A stretch of DNA of 64,000 nucleotides. Source: Anaerolineaceae bacterium (GTDB lineage: Bacteria > Chloroflexota > Anaerolineae > Anaerolineales > Anaerolineaceae). Position numbers and translations under genes: made by a program. Each line of letters begins with the position of its first letter. Positions within the stretch are counted from its first letter, which is position 1. Below, piece after piece: positions 1 to 10,011 of the stretch. The stretch is taken from assembly GCA_029265815.1 (NCBI GenBank), contig JAJUGU010000002.1:146061-210060 (forward strand), read 5' to 3'. The notes below the pieces were generated by a model. It saw only the letters and a list, made by a program, of their open reading frames with translations, ran no database searches and was not told the origin of the DNA.

Positions 1-1028
1 GCAGGTGGAACTGAAGCCAACCCCAATACCTGAACAGGAGTGGAAGGGCCAGCGGACTTAATCTTTTTTCCGTTGAAGTCAAACATCGCTCTGATCTTGC
101 CGCAGGTTTCTCCAGTTAGAACCGTATCGCCTGTTTGAAGAGTGCCATTTTGAACCAATAAAGTGGCAATGACGCCACGGGCTTTATCCACCTGGGCTTC
201 GATGACGGTGCCAATGACTTTGCCTTCTGGGTTAGCCCGGATATCCAGGCTATCACTGACCAGCAAGATTGCTTCCAAAATATCTTCCAAACCTTTTTTC
301 TGCTTGGCTGACACAGGAACAACGATTGTGTTGCCGTCCCATTCGTCTGGAACCAGCCCATTTTCAGCCAACTGATGTTTCACAAAGTCGGGATTGGCAT
401 CTGCTTTATCAATTTTATTGAGAGCCACAATAATGGGAACACGGGCAGCCTTGGCATGAGCGATCGCTTCGCGTGTTTGAGGCATGACGCCGTCATCTGC
501 TGCGACCACAAGGATGACAATATCTGCTCCTTGCGCTCCACGAGCACGCATTGCCGTAAACGCGGCATGACCGGGAGTGTCAAGGAAGGTGATCAGGCGG
601 CCTTTTTGCATCACCTGATAAGCGCCAATGTGCTGAGTGATACCGCCGGCTTCGCCGCTGGCAACATTGGTATGCCGAATGGCATCCAGCAGGGTGGTCT
701 TTCCATGGTCTACGTGTCCAAGTATAGTCACCACTGCTGGCCGGTTGATTAGTTTGGACGGATCTTCGTCCATGATTAACTTGCGCCATAAGGGTATCTC
801 ACCCTGTTCTTCTACGGCTGTTATATCTTTTGCTGATTCGGGCACAGCCTCAAAGCCAAGCTCAGATGCGACGATGGCAGCTGTATCGAAATCGACCATC
901 TGATTGATATTGGCCATCACGCCGTTGGACATGAGGATTTTGATTACCTGAATTGGACTGGCCTGCGTACGCTGTGCCAGATCTCGAACGGTGATTTGCA
1001 CCGGAAACTCAATTTGCTTCTCGCCCAT
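1..1028 (-). CDS. infB: Translation initiation factor IF-2 (partial, C-terminus off window)
   Basis: IF-2 is the GTPase that places fMet-tRNA on the 30S subunit and promotes subunit joining. The gene is read leftward and its C-terminal part lies outside the window; about 342 codons are visible. The start ATG at 1026-1028 follows a GGAGG site at 6-nt spacing. An IF2N-like domain fills about residues 5-60. The GTPase domain follows at once, with the P-loop GHVDHGKTT at about 104-112, then DTPGHAAF and NKID. Only about 100 residues precede the G domain, so this is a compact IF-2 without the long N-terminal extension of enterobacteria. It is the third gene of a nusA-ylxR-infB operon, 117 bp after ylxR. 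The identification is secure. Confidence 0.97.
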   Translation of the reverse strand, partial: MGEKQIEFPVQITVRDLAQRTQASPIQVIKILMSNGVMANINQMVDFDTAAIVASELGFEAVPESAKDITAVEEQGEIPLWRKLIMDEDPSKLINRPAVVTILGHVDHGKTTLLDAIRHTNVASGEAGGITQHIGAYQVMQKGRLITFLDTPGHAAFTAMRARGAQGADIVILVVAADDGVMPQTREAIAHAKAARVPIIVALNKIDKADANPDFVKHQLAENGLVPDEWDGNTIVVPVSAKQKKGLEDILEAILLVSDSLDIRANPEGKVIGTVIEAQVDKARGVIATLLVQNGTLQTGDTVLTGETCGKIRAMFDFNGKKIKSAGPSTPVQVLGLASVPP

Positions 1029-1145
1029 ACTACACCTCCAAAAGTGTTCCCCCCTCTTAAACCTGTAATAGAATTTACAGGCTGCGATGCCAACAGGAAC
1101 GATCAAGTGCCTCTGAGCAAGGAAAATTGATCAATCAGTCATTTC

Positions 1146-1484
1146 TCAGTCCTTATTGCCCTTGCCATTCAGGCTTTCCTCCGGACTTGTGGGATTCTCA
1201 CCTTTTGGCAGCCGGTCAGTGTAATCCTGTAATCTCTGACGATCTACCGCGGTAATCTCCACACGCAGAGCATGATTGATTGGGCCTTTTAACGCTTGCT
1301 CCCAGCAAGAATGGATCTTGTGTATGTACGCGCCTCTACCAGCCATCTTCCCTGTGGGGTCTATCATGACTCCTTCAGGGGTGCGCACAACGCGGACCAA
1401 CTCTTTTTTTGCGAGAGTCGTTCTGCAGCCGATGCACGTACGCTGCGGCACATGCTTAATCCGTTTTTGCGGTTTCTTAACCAC
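1146..1484 (-). CDS. ylxR: YlxR/RnpM family RNA-binding protein (DUF448)
   Basis: A 112-residue basic protein starting at GTG. It carries the family signature near the N-terminus: the block RTCIGCRTTLAKKELVR at about 15-31, and GRGAYIH at about 49-55. YlxR proteins bind RNA; in Firmicutes the homologue (RnpM) has been linked to RNase P regulation. The position between nusA and infB is the classical one. The tail after residue 85 is hydrophilic and probably disordered. The gene starts 17 bp after the nusA stop, so the two are very likely cotranscribed. Confidence 0.93.
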   Translation of the reverse strand: MVKKPQKRIKHVPQRTCIGCRTTLAKKELVRVVRTPEGVMIDPTGKMAGRGAYIHKIHSCWEQALKGPINHALRVEITAVDRQRLQDYTDRLPKGENPTSPEESLNGKGNKD

Positions 1485-1501
1485 CTGTCTTTCTTTCTAC
1501 T

Positions 1502-3400
1502 TTATTCGTCCCATCCCCAATCGTCACCACCGCGTTTATGTTTCTTGCGGACAACCGTCATATCACGATCAGGGTCATAGGTTACAACGATATGTTTGTT
1601 CTTCTTACCCTTCTTTTTAACTCTACCTGTTTCATCCTCATCTTCGTCAAGGATTGCGGACGTATCCAGAACCTCCGGACGCAGGGTAAACAATTCTTCT
1701 AGCGAAGGCTCTTTTTCAGGCTCGGCTTCTGGTTCCGGCACTTCCGAAACTTCTGATTCTACAGGTTCAACCAACTCGGTTATCGTTTCATCAACCGTTG
1801 TTGTGACTTCTTCAACTATCGGCTTTTCAACTTCGACAGTACTGACTGTTTCAGGAACCTCAGCTACTGGTGCGATCGCTGCAGCCTGTTCTGCAACTAA
1901 TTGTTCATCGAGTGCGGTCATGAGATTGGTGATGGTTTCCATCACGCGGTTCCCGATACCCGGTAGACGCAGGATTTGATCAGGATCGATCTTGAACTGC
2001 ACCGCCAGGTCGCCAACCGTAAAGAATCCGGCTTCTTGCAGAATGTAGGCAACATGCTCTGGCAAGCTGCTGTCGAGGATGTTGGTAGTAAAAGCAGAAG
2101 CGGGGATACTCTTCTTGATTTCTTCAAGAAGTTCTTCTTCCTGCTTTTTCTGTTCTTCAGTCTTGGCGATGGCTTTACGTTCCACACGGTCTACGAACTT
2201 GGCCATAAAGTCAAACTCTTCTGGTGTCAGTGGTTTTCCTTCGGCTTTCTTTGCCAGTGATTCCTCGACCTTTACGGCGTTTGCTTTTTCGGCTTCAGCC
2301 AGAACAGAAAGGGTAGGATCATGCTGCAGTTTGTAAAGCGCATCGGTTGCTGCTTCAGTCAGACTCTTGATGTCGATCCGCCAGCCTGTCAGTTTAGCTG
2401 CAAGGCGCGCATTTTGTCCAACACGTCCGATAGCCAGGCTGAGTTGATCTTCAGGAACAACAACTGTGGCTGTCTTGCCGCCTTCAGTTTTTTGATCAGT
2501 TAGATAAACACCGCTGACACGGGCAGGGCTGATGGCTTTGGCGATGAAGATGGCAGGGTCAGGGCTCCACTCGATCACATCGATTTTTTCATCGTGAAGT
2601 TCTTTGACGATCGCCTGAATACGGACGCCGCGGATTCCAACACAGGCTCCTACAGGATCGATACCCTGCTGAGTGGCAGAAACAGCAACCTTTGCCCGGT
2701 CACCCGGTTCACGTGCGATGGAACGAATTTCAACGATACCGTGGAAGATTTCTGGAACTTCATTTTCCAGCAGACGACGCAGAAAATCGCGGTGGGTGCG
2801 TGAAAGGATGATCTGAGGACCACGTTGATTGTCTTTTACTTCTGCTACCAGAGCGCGTACACGGTCGTGAATGTGGAAGCGTTCACCGTTGATCATTTCC
2901 TTGCGGGGCATGCTGGCTTCGGTTTTCATTTCGAGACCGATGGTAAGTCCAGCGGCTCCAACTGCCTGGACGACGCCGCTGACCACTTCACCGAGCTGTT
3001 TTTCAAAGTAAGCAACCTGAGCTTTGCGTTCTGCATCGCGGATACGCTGTTGAATGACCTGGCGCGCAGTCTGTGCAGCAACTCGCCCAAAATCCTTCGG
3101 CGTGGATTCGACCATCACCAAATCACCTAATTGAGCTTCAGGGTTAACTTTTCTTGCCTCTTCAAGAGTGGTTTCAGTGATATCATTTTCGACTGAATCC
3201 ACGACCTCTTTTTGAGCAAAAATTTTTACTTTACCCGTTTCGGTATCGATGACGGCTTCGATCTTCTGCTCTTTAGACGCATTCACTGAACGCTGATACG
3301 CGGAAACCATTGCAGACTGCAGGGCTTCGAGGATTATTTCCTTAGGCAGCCCCTTGTCTTCAAGGACCTCATTGAACGCGAGTGTAAATTCGTTCTTCAT
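1502..3400 (-). CDS. nusA: Transcription termination/antitermination protein NusA with long C-terminal extension
   Basis: NusA binds RNA polymerase and nascent RNA and modulates pausing, termination and antitermination. The N-terminal polymerase-binding domain (about 1-125) is followed by S1, KH1 and KH2 domains to about residue 350; [18 protein letters not shown] is the KH signature. A lysine/glutamate-rich helix and a helix-hairpin-helix-like repeat containing RLPGIGNRV follow. The last 130 or so residues are unusual: a Glu/Val/Pro-rich acidic linker ending in a strongly basic segment ([10 protein letters not shown]) and an acidic tip. At 632 residues it is much longer than the roughly 350-residue Firmicutes protein. 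It is the first gene of the operon, behind a leader with an attenuator-like hairpin. No rimP lies directly upstream. Confidence 0.97.
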   Translation of the reverse strand: MKNEFTLAFNEVLEDKGLPKEIILEALQSAMVSAYQRSVNASKEQKIEAVIDTETGKVKIFAQKEVVDSVENDITETTLEEARKVNPEAQLGDLVMVESTPKDFGRVAAQTARQVIQQRIRDAERKAQVAYFEKQLGEVVSGVVQAVGAAGLTIGLEMKTEASMPRKEMINGERFHIHDRVRALVAEVKDNQRGPQIILSRTHRDFLRRLLENEVPEIFHGIVEIRSIAREPGDRAKVAVSATQQGIDPVGACVGIRGVRIQAIVKELHDEKIDVIEWSPDPAIFIAKAISPARVSGVYLTDQKTEGGKTATVVVPEDQLSLAIGRVGQNARLAAKLTGWRIDIKSLTEAATDALYKLQHDPTLSVLAEAEKANAVKVEESLAKKAEGKPLTPEEFDFMAKFVDRVERKAIAKTEEQKKQEEELLEEIKKSIPASAFTTNILDSSLPEHVAYILQEAGFFTVGDLAVQFKIDPDQILRLPGIGNRVMETITNLMTALDEQLVAEQAAAIAPVAEVPETVSTVEVEKPIVEEVTTTVDETITELVEPVESEVSEVPEPEAEPEKEPSLEELFTLRPEVLDTSAILDEDEDETGRVKKKGKKNKHIVVTYDPDRDMTVVRKKHKRGGDDWGWDE

Positions 3401-3443
3401 CTTTTTTCTCCACCTGGTATCGAACTGTCATATCAATGTCTAT

Positions 3444-3475
3444 GATAAAAGAAAAGTGGGGGATGCCCACTTTTC
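3444..3475 (-). terminator. Attenuator-like intrinsic terminator in the nusA leader
   Basis: On the minus strand a perfect 10-bp stem (arms 3466-3475 and 3451-3460, GAAAAGTGGG against CCCACTTTTC) with a 5-nt loop is followed by TTTTATC. It lies inside the transcribed leader, about 45 nt before the nusA start and downstream of the predicted promoter. The shape is that of an intrinsic terminator. A role in NusA-dependent autoregulation is inferred from other bacteria. Confidence 0.7.
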
Positions 3476-3512
3476 GGTCTTGAAACCTCAAATGTCTTTC
3501 GAACCAAGACCT

Positions 3513-3540
3513 ATTTTATCATATTTCCAGTCCAGGTCAA
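3513..3540 (-). promoter_or_regulatory. Sigma-70-type promoter for nusA-ylxR-infB
   Basis: Reading leftward, TTGACC (3540-3535) and TAAAAT (3518-3513) are separated by 16 bp. The predicted transcript start lies about 105 nt before nusA, leaving room for the leader hairpin. Confidence 0.65.
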
Positions 3541-3613
3541 GGGCATTCTGATTACACTGCTGATGGACAAATTGCTATAATTTATCGAAATTAATAACAT
3601 AAGGATTTGAACA

Positions 3614-5215
3614 ATGAGCGACTTTCTTTGGTGGCAAGACGGAGTGATCTATCAAATCTATCCGCGTTCTTTTGCAGATAGTAACGGTGATGGAATTGGT
3701 GATCTTCAGGGCATTATCAGCAAGCTCGATTACCTTGCAGATCTGGGGATTGATGGAATTTGGCTTTCACCCATTTATCCCTCACCTGATGCGGATTTTG
3801 GGTACGATATTACGGATTATAAGGATATCGATCCCAAATACGGAACGATGGATGATTTTTTGAGTTTAGTTGAGCAGGCCCACTCACGCGGCATTCACAT
3901 CATTATGGATATGGTCTTAAACCATACCTCTGAAGAACATCCCTGGTTTGTCGAATCTCGCAGCTCTTTAGATAATCCCAAACGCGACTGGTATATCTGG
4001 CGCAGAAATCCCAAAGGGGATCGATTTCTTCCGAATAACTGGCACTCTGTTTTTGGCGGGAAGGGCTGGGAATTTGATGAACGCACCGGATATTACTATT
4101 ACCACATGTTTACCAAACAGCAGCCAGATCTTAACTGGCGTAATCCTGAAGTTTATGCAGAAATGATGGACACATTCCGATTCTGGGCAGACCGGGGAGT
4201 GGATGGATTCCGCCTGGATGTGTTCAATGAATATTTTAAAGATGCGCAATTCCGTGACAACCCCCTAAAACTTGGTAGACGTCCCTTTGACTGCCAGATT
4301 CATCTTTACGATACCAATCAGCCCGAAATGATGAAAGTGGTTGCAGATATTCGCCAGATTCTGGATCGTTATCCAGAACGCTATGCGGTAGGTGAGACCT
4401 TTTTAGACAATCACGAAATCGCGGCTTCTTATTGCGGCCCGGGAAAACTGCATGCCACCTTTGATTTCAGTTTGATGAAGAAAAGATGGAATCCTGCTCA
4501 GTTTTTAGAATCTATACTGGAACGCGAGAAGATCACACCTGAAAATGCCTGGCCAAATAATGTTTTGAATAATCATGATGCTCCGCGTTCTGCAACACGC
4601 TTCCACGCAGCGGAGAATGATGAGCAATTGAAAGTGGCAGCTGCAATGCTGCTCACCCTTCGAGGAACACCGTTTCTATATCAGGGAGAAGAGATTGGGA
4701 TGCGCGATATCCATGTTTCGCGCTCTGAAATACAAGACCCGTTAGGTAAACATTACTGGCCAATACCGGTTGGGCGTGATGGCTGTCGCTCTCCTATGCA
4801 GTGGGACGCCAGTGAGTATGGCGGTTTTTCAACTGGAAAACCGTGGTTGAAATTGCATAAAAACACGCTCACGCGCAACGTGGAAGCACAAAAGGCTGAT
4901 CCAAAATCACTGCTTAATTTTTATAAAACCTTGCTCAAAATTCGCAAGGAGCATTCCGTCCTGCAAAAAGGCATGTTTATTCCGCTGCATCACAACCCGC
5001 AGCGAGTGCTGGCCTATCTGCGGCAGGATTCAGAGCATGTGATTCTGGTGGCGTTGAATTTTGCCCGCCGCCCTTCTAAGCTGGCCGTGGGTGGCGAACT
5101 GGTACGTAACCATTGGGAAGTCTTGCTTTCAAACTATGATCGCGGCGGCAAAGTTTTCGAAAAAGGATGGCTAAAACTGCAGGGGTACGAAGCCTGCATC
5201 CTGATTCAGAAATAA
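3614..5215 (+). CDS. GH13 alpha-glucosidase / oligo-1,6-glucosidase family
   Basis: A cytoplasmic alpha-amylase-superfamily enzyme of 533 residues with no signal peptide. It should release glucose from short alpha-glucosides. The (beta/alpha)8 signatures are in order: QIYPRSFADSNGDGIGDL at 14-31, DMVLNHTS at 99-106, GFRLDV at 198-203 with nucleophile D202, VGETF at 259-263 with acid/base E261, and NNHDAPR at 319-325 with transition-state D322. Overall likeness is to oligo-1,6-glucosidase and trehalose-6-phosphate hydrolase relatives; the exact bond specificity cannot be read from the sequence. It is monocistronic, divergent from nusA and convergent with the dehydrogenase gene 10 bp downstream. 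Confidence 0.9.
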   Translation: MSDFLWWQDGVIYQIYPRSFADSNGDGIGDLQGIISKLDYLADLGIDGIWLSPIYPSPDADFGYDITDYKDIDPKYGTMDDFLSLVEQAHSRGIHIIMDMVLNHTSEEHPWFVESRSSLDNPKRDWYIWRRNPKGDRFLPNNWHSVFGGKGWEFDERTGYYYYHMFTKQQPDLNWRNPEVYAEMMDTFRFWADRGVDGFRLDVFNEYFKDAQFRDNPLKLGRRPFDCQIHLYDTNQPEMMKVVADIRQILDRYPERYAVGETFLDNHEIAASYCGPGKLHATFDFSLMKKRWNPAQFLESILEREKITPENAWPNNVLNNHDAPRSATRFHAAENDEQLKVAAAMLLTLRGTPFLYQGEEIGMRDIHVSRSEIQDPLGKHYWPIPVGRDGCRSPMQWDASEYGGFSTGKPWLKLHKNTLTRNVEAQKADPKSLLNFYKTLLKIRKEHSVLQKGMFIPLHHNPQRVLAYLRQDSEHVILVALNFARRPSKLAVGGELVRNHWEVLLSNYDRGGKVFEKGWLKLQGYEACILIQK

Positions 5216-5225
5216 CGCTCTGCAA

Positions 5226-6308
5226 TTACTCGATTTTCAGGGGTCTCAGATCGAATGGGACCCCGTCTTCATTTCCAGCAGTCACGAGGATTTTCACTGT
5301 AACATCCGATAGGGCGATGCCTTCGATTGCAGCCAGTTCAGCTTTTTCGAATTCCTTTTCGCCGTGAATGTAGATGCGGTCTTCACCTTCTGCTTTGGGT
5401 GAATTTCTTAACCCGTTCAAAAGTTGATCCATGTCTCGTTTGAAAGCATTGATGTCTCGGAAGGCGTCGATCTTTATGGCTGCAAAGAAATGTCCGACAC
5501 GCGTAGGGTGATTACCCGATGCGCTGAGGACTTCTTCGCCAAATCCTGACCCCGCCAGAACGCCAGAAAAGATGTCAACCAGCAGCCCAAGCCCGTATCC
5601 TTTGTAACCGCGCATTAATTCCGTTCCGCCAAGAGGCATGAGAGCGCCGCCTTCGAGCACTTTTGAAGGATCATCGGTGACCCTTCCACTCTGGTCGATT
5701 CCCCACCCGGGTGGTATCGATTTTTGATTCTTTTGATAAACGGTAATTCTTCCGATGGGCACAATACTGGTCGCCATATCCAGAACATACGGCCGGCTAG
5801 CAGCAGAAGGCACGGCAACAGCGATTGGGTTGGTGCCGAGCATGGCTTTTCTGCCATGAGTGGGTGCCACAAATGGGCTGGAATTGGTGAAGCTGACGCC
5901 GATCATGTCTTCTGGCAGTGCCATCATGGCATAATAACCGGCAATGCCGTAGTGGTTGCTGTTGCGCACAGTTGCCAGGGAAACACCATTAAGCGCAGCT
6001 TTTTCAATACACAGGCGCATGGTTTTTACACCCGCAGGATGCCCAAGACCGTTGTTTGCATCCAATGCCAGGGTGGTCTGGGTTTCTTTTACCACCGATA
6101 ATGGAGCATGTGGATCTATTAGACCTTTCGCAAGGCGGGAGCCATAATAACTCTTCAGGCGAATGACACCGTGAGAATCGATGCCCCGCATGTCTGCACT
6201 GAGCAGTACATCTGCGGTCAGTCGGGCATCTTCAATGGTAACATCCCAACGCTGCAGGTAGCGGACGATATAAGATTTCAGGTCATCGATTGCGTAAAAA
6301 TGTGTCAT
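5226..6308 (-). CDS. Malate/L-lactate/ureidoglycolate dehydrogenase family (Ldh2) oxidoreductase
   Basis: An NAD(P)-dependent 2-hydroxyacid dehydrogenase of the Ldh2 (YlbC/AllD/ComC) fold, about 360 residues. Family marks include MRGIDSHGVIRLKSYYG near the N-terminus, NSNHYGIAGYYA with the His used in catalysis, and TNPIAVAVP. Members act on malate, lactate, ureidoglycolate or sulfolactate, and the substrate here is unknown. I chose the ATG at 6306-6308 because GGAG lies 6 nt upstream; the TTG four codons earlier lies on top of that site. It is monocistronic and divergent from the lipoprotein pair. Confidence 0.88.
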   Translation of the reverse strand: MTHFYAIDDLKSYIVRYLQRWDVTIEDARLTADVLLSADMRGIDSHGVIRLKSYYGSRLAKGLIDPHAPLSVVKETQTTLALDANNGLGHPAGVKTMRLCIEKAALNGVSLATVRNSNHYGIAGYYAMMALPEDMIGVSFTNSSPFVAPTHGRKAMLGTNPIAVAVPSAASRPYVLDMATSIVPIGRITVYQKNQKSIPPGWGIDQSGRVTDDPSKVLEGGALMPLGGTELMRGYKGYGLGLLVDIFSGVLAGSGFGEEVLSASGNHPTRVGHFFAAIKIDAFRDINAFKRDMDQLLNGLRNSPKAEGEDRIYIHGEKEFEKAELAAIEGIALSDVTVKILVTAGNEDGVPFDLRPLKIE

Positions 6309-6377
6309 GGTGGACTCCAAAATTCGAATTCATTAATGCCTGAATTATACAGGAGGAAACTTATCTTTGTTTTTTGC

Positions 6378-6405
6378 TTGCGAATCGCTAGAAATCCTGT
6401 ATGAT
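6378..6405 (+). promoter_or_regulatory. Promoter ahead of the tandem lipoprotein genes
   Basis: TTGCGA (6378-6383) and TATGAT (6400-6405) with a 16-bp spacer, about 40 bp before the first lipoprotein start. Confidence 0.5.
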
Positions 6406-6445
6406 GTATAAATACTATTTTTTTAAATTATTGAAAGGATAAAAA

Positions 6446-7186
6446 ATGAAAAGAAGCATTATCACCGTAATTATTGGAATTGCCGTTGTTTTTGTGACGT
6501 TGGGATGTAACTTGATTGACACCATCACATCTGCGGTGACTTCAAAATTAACTGAAGAGTTGGGAAATATTCAGGTTACTGCAGAACCAGAGGTGGTGGT
6601 TGTCCCTTATGGCGGTGAAGAGCTTCCAACTCAAACGGTAGATTATCTACTCTACGATGATTTCAGCGATCCGCAAAGCGGCTGGGAAATCTACGAGGGT
6701 GAGTATGGAACTGCCGGGTATCGTGATGGCGGTTATCTTGTGGAAGCAGTGGAAGAAAGCCAATACATGTGGGGCGTGGCTGGAAAAACCTTTTCGGATA
6801 TCCAGATCGATGTGGATGCAACAGTTCTCGAGACGGTTGAGGCCGGGAATGATGCTTACGGCGTAGACTGCCGCGTTCAGGCCAATGGTGATGGTTATGG
6901 CTTCCGCATTTCTTCTGATGGCTGGGTGGCCATCAATAAGTATGTGGATATGGAAAGCGTTGCTCTAGTGGAATGGATTGAGAGCGATGCTATTTTCATG
7001 AACGGCGTCAATCATTTAACTGCGATTTGCGATGGCAATCAACTAACTTTTCTGGTTAATGGACAGGAAGTCGCCCAGGTTACTGATGATACTTATACCA
7101 GCGGCGACATCGCATTATCTGCCGTGGGATTGGCCGCCGGGAAAATCTCTGTATTGTTCGATAACGTCCTGGTTCAAAATCCATAA
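6446..7186 (+). CDS. Lipoprotein with a laminin-G/concanavalin-like domain (copy 1)
   Basis: A 246-residue exported protein. The signal peptide ends in lipobox TLGC, so the mature protein is probably lipid-anchored. A linker is followed by a beta-rich domain (about 70-245) starting LLYDDFSDPQSGWEI and including YGVDCRVQANGDGYGFRIS and a terminal FDNVLVQNP. This pattern is common in concanavalin-like domains that bind carbohydrate (3-keto-disaccharide hydrolase/LamG-like), but no catalytic residues can be assigned. The next gene is a clear paralogue with the same domain, 24 bp downstream. The ATG follows GAAAGGA. Confidence 0.75.
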   Translation: MKRSIITVIIGIAVVFVTLGCNLIDTITSAVTSKLTEELGNIQVTAEPEVVVVPYGGEELPTQTVDYLLYDDFSDPQSGWEIYEGEYGTAGYRDGGYLVEAVEESQYMWGVAGKTFSDIQIDVDATVLETVEAGNDAYGVDCRVQANGDGYGFRISSDGWVAINKYVDMESVALVEWIESDAIFMNGVNHLTAICDGNQLTFLVNGQEVAQVTDDTYTSGDIALSAVGLAAGKISVLFDNVLVQNP

Positions 7187-7210
7187 AGCATCATTGTCGG
7201 TGGTCTGCCG

Positions 7211-7972
7211 ATGCAAATTCGCATTGCCATACCTGCGGTTATTTCACTGATCATGATAGTATCGATGCTGTCGGCATGTGACGAAAAGCCTTCATCAGTC
7301 TCATCGGTCAATCCATACGCTGGTGGTCGTGTGGCTACTTTATCTAGAACTTCTGGATCAGCAACCGCGACACCTGAACCTACTAAAGAACTTAGCCCCG
7401 GCATCCTGTTGCAGGACGATTTTAGTGATCCAAAAAGCGGTTGGGAGATCTCTTCCAGTGACTACGGACTGGTGGGATATGAAAATGGCCGTTACAGGGT
7501 TGAGTCCTACGTGGAAGATACATACAACTGGTGTGTGGCAGGTATTCATGCTGCTGATGTGCGCATCGATGTGGATGTAAGTGTTGCAGCGACTGTTGAA
7601 AACGGCAATGACGCATTTGGGGTCGATTGTCGGGTTCAGGAAAATGGCGATGGTTACGGGTTTCGGATCTCTTCTGATGGCTATATTGGAATCAGTAAGT
7701 ATGTGGAAACCAAGGGAATAGAACTACAGGAATGGATCACAAGCGATGTCGTGTATGTGGACGGGCGAACGAATCATCTAACTGCGATTTGCCAGGGTGA
7801 CCACCTGCAATTTTTGGTCAATGATGTAATTGTCGCTGAGGTGATCGACGATACTTTCACCTCAGGAGATATCGGCTTTTCTGCGTTGACCTTTGAACCT
7901 GGCTCCATAACCGTGTTTTTTGATAATGTCATCGTGCAGGAGGTAGGGAACCCATACCTATACGGTGAATAA
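7211..7972 (+). CDS. Lipoprotein with a laminin-G/concanavalin-like domain (copy 2)
   Basis: Paralogue of the preceding gene, 253 residues. Signal peptide and lipobox MLSAC are followed by a Thr/Pro-rich linker (ATATPEPTKE). The same beta-sandwich domain follows: LLQDDFSDPKSGWEI, FGVDCRVQENGDGYGFRIS, VNHLTAIC-like NHLTAICQGD and a final FDNVIVQE. The domains match over their full length while signal peptides and linkers differ, which points to an old tandem duplication. The start ATG lies 24 bp after the previous stop, so the pair is probably one operon. A function in binding extracellular carbohydrate is only an inference. Confidence 0.75.
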   Translation: MQIRIAIPAVISLIMIVSMLSACDEKPSSVSSVNPYAGGRVATLSRTSGSATATPEPTKELSPGILLQDDFSDPKSGWEISSSDYGLVGYENGRYRVESYVEDTYNWCVAGIHAADVRIDVDVSVAATVENGNDAFGVDCRVQENGDGYGFRISSDGYIGISKYVETKGIELQEWITSDVVYVDGRTNHLTAICQGDHLQFLVNDVIVAEVIDDTFTSGDIGFSALTFEPGSITVFFDNVIVQEVGNPYLYGE

Positions 7973-7984
7973 ACCATTTCGAAT

Positions 7985-8023
7985 AAAACGACTCCTGACG
8001 AGTTTAGTGCCGGGAGTCGTTTT
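7985..8023. terminator. Bidirectional terminator between lipoprotein pair and fhs
   Basis: Perfect 11-bp stem AAAACGACTCC (7985-7995) / GGAGTCGTTTT (8013-8023). It separates the convergent lipoprotein and fhs genes. Confidence 0.85.
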
Positions 8024-8047
8024 AAATTAAAATTCTAAAATTCGTTT

Positions 8048-9979
8048 TTAACTTAATCCAATCACCTTGCCGGTATCCGGCTCAATGTCGATCTCCATAA
8101 ACATTGGACGGGTGGGCAACCCGGGCATTGTTGACATGGTTCCGAGTAGCGGGTAAAGGAATCCTGCGCCAACTGAGGCGCGCACATCGCGGATCGGGAT
8201 GCGAAATCCTTTGGGAACACCTTTGAGTGTGGCGTCGTGAGAGAGACTAAGATGGGTCTTAGCCATGCAGATGGGTAATTTATCGAAACCCAGGCGGGTG
8301 TAATTTTCGATGCGCTCTTCTGCTTCGGGGAGGTAATCTACTCCGTCAGCTCCATAAACTTCGCGCGCGATCGTTTCGATCTTCTGTTTGATCGGCCATT
8401 CGAGGGGATAGAGGAACTTGAAAGTCGAAGGCTTGTCTGCTGCTTTGATCACAGCCCGGGCGAGGTCAAGCGCTCCTTCGCCGCCTTTTTCCCAGTGTTC
8501 GCAGATAACCGCATCTTCCGCGCCGCCTTCTTCAACCGCGGTTTTGCGGATCAATTCAAGTTCAACCGGAGTATCGGTCAGAAAACGGTTGATCGCTACC
8601 ACCACTGGAACACCGAATTTGCGCACGGTTTTGATGTGGTGCAATAAGTTTTCGAGTCCTTTTTGGAGCAGATCGAGATTTTCTGCGGTATAGGCCACGT
8701 CTAATGGTTTGCCAGCTACCACTTTGGGGCCGCCGCCGTGCATCTTTAGCGCACGCACGGTTGCCACAAGCACAACCGCTGAAGGGATCAACCCCGAATA
8801 GCGGCATTTGATATCCATGAATTTCTCCATCCCCATGTCGGCCCCAAAGCCGCTTTCAGTGATCACGTAATCTGCCAGTTTGAGGGCGATCTTATCAGCA
8901 AGGATGGATGAATTTCCATGAGCAATATTGGCAAATGGCCCGGCATGGACGAAGACTGGCGTGCCCTCCACAGTTTGCATCAGGGTAGGTTTGATGGCAT
9001 CGCGCATCAAAACGGTCATCGCGCCCGCAACTCCAAGGTCTTCAGCGGTGACGGCATCACCTGAGCGGCTGATGCCAATCACGATCTTACCGAAGCGTTC
9101 ACGCATGTCTCTGAGGTCTCTTGTCAAGGCAAGGATGGCCATGATCTCTGATGCCACAGAAATATCAAAGCCGGTATCGCGTGTAAACCCCTTTTCTTCA
9201 GGTCCTTTACCAATTGTGATCCCGCGCAGGAACCGATCTGAAGTGTCGAGCACACGTCGCCAGGTAATGGTATCCGGATCGATTTCCAGGCGGCATAATT
9301 TACGGCGCTGCTCAAGGGTGAGTTCTTCGGGGTCAGCGGTGGTGATACCTAGTTTTTCCAGTCTGACGACCATGCCATGCGTGAAGTGGCGCTTCCCTGT
9401 TTTATCAGGGGGAAGCAGGCGGTTGAACAGCTGTTCGTCAGTTGCTTCCGATTCGTGAAACATACGCGCGTCTATGGCAGCAGCCAGCAGGTTATTGGCA
9501 GCAGTAATGGCATGAATATCCCCTGTGAGATGCAGGTTGAATTCTTCCATTGGGATTACCTGCGAATAACCACCACCCGCGGCTCCGCCTTTGATGCCAA
9601 AGGTTGGACCTTGAGATGGTTGGCGGATGCAGGTGACCACACTTTTGCCAAGGTGAGCACCAAGCGCCTGGCTGAGACCAACAGTTGTGGTGGTCTTACC
9701 TTCACCCAGAGGGGTGGGTGTAATCGCTGTCACATCAATATATTTTCCGTCAGGTATATGTTTAAGACGCTGCAAGACTTCCAGACGAACTTTAGCTTTT
9801 GTGTTGCCATAAAGTTCGATCTCATCTGGCAGCAATCCGAGTTCTTCTGCAACGAGTGATATTGGCTTCAGATCAGCCTCCTGGGCGATCTCGATATCAG
9901 TTGGCACGGGAGTGCGGCGCTTGAGCGGGGTGGGGGTGAATGCCTTTCGCCCCTGTAACTTTTCGGATGATGAGGTCAT
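8048..9979 (-). CDS. fhs: Formate-tetrahydrofolate ligase (long form)
   Basis: Makes 10-formyl-THF from formate, THF and ATP, the entry of formate into one-carbon metabolism (and the Wood-Ljungdahl methyl branch where present). The family ATP-binding loop [11 protein letters not shown] is at about 89-99, followed by [20 protein letters not shown] and the FTHFS signature region [14 protein letters not shown]. At 643 residues it is clearly longer than clostridial enzymes (about 556) and closer in size to the synthetase domain of eukaryotic C1-THF synthases. The start is the ATG at 9977-9979, 7 nt after AAAGGAG; the earlier in-frame ATGs overlap that site. It stands alone: no folD or fchA is adjacent. 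metF and metH are 28 kb away in this window. Confidence 0.96.
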   Translation of the reverse strand: MTSSSEKLQGRKAFTPTPLKRRTPVPTDIEIAQEADLKPISLVAEELGLLPDEIELYGNTKAKVRLEVLQRLKHIPDGKYIDVTAITPTPLGEGKTTTTVGLSQALGAHLGKSVVTCIRQPSQGPTFGIKGGAAGGGYSQVIPMEEFNLHLTGDIHAITAANNLLAAAIDARMFHESEATDEQLFNRLLPPDKTGKRHFTHGMVVRLEKLGITTADPEELTLEQRRKLCRLEIDPDTITWRRVLDTSDRFLRGITIGKGPEEKGFTRDTGFDISVASEIMAILALTRDLRDMRERFGKIVIGISRSGDAVTAEDLGVAGAMTVLMRDAIKPTLMQTVEGTPVFVHAGPFANIAHGNSSILADKIALKLADYVITESGFGADMGMEKFMDIKCRYSGLIPSAVVLVATVRALKMHGGGPKVVAGKPLDVAYTAENLDLLQKGLENLLHHIKTVRKFGVPVVVAINRFLTDTPVELELIRKTAVEEGGAEDAVICEHWEKGGEGALDLARAVIKAADKPSTFKFLYPLEWPIKQKIETIAREVYGADGVDYLPEAEERIENYTRLGFDKLPICMAKTHLSLSHDATLKGVPKGFRIPIRDVRASVGAGFLYPLLGTMSTMPGLPTRPMFMEIDIEPDTGKVIGLS

Positions 9980-10011
9980 TTGCATTCTCCTTTGGTATTT
10001 CATGTTTCATA

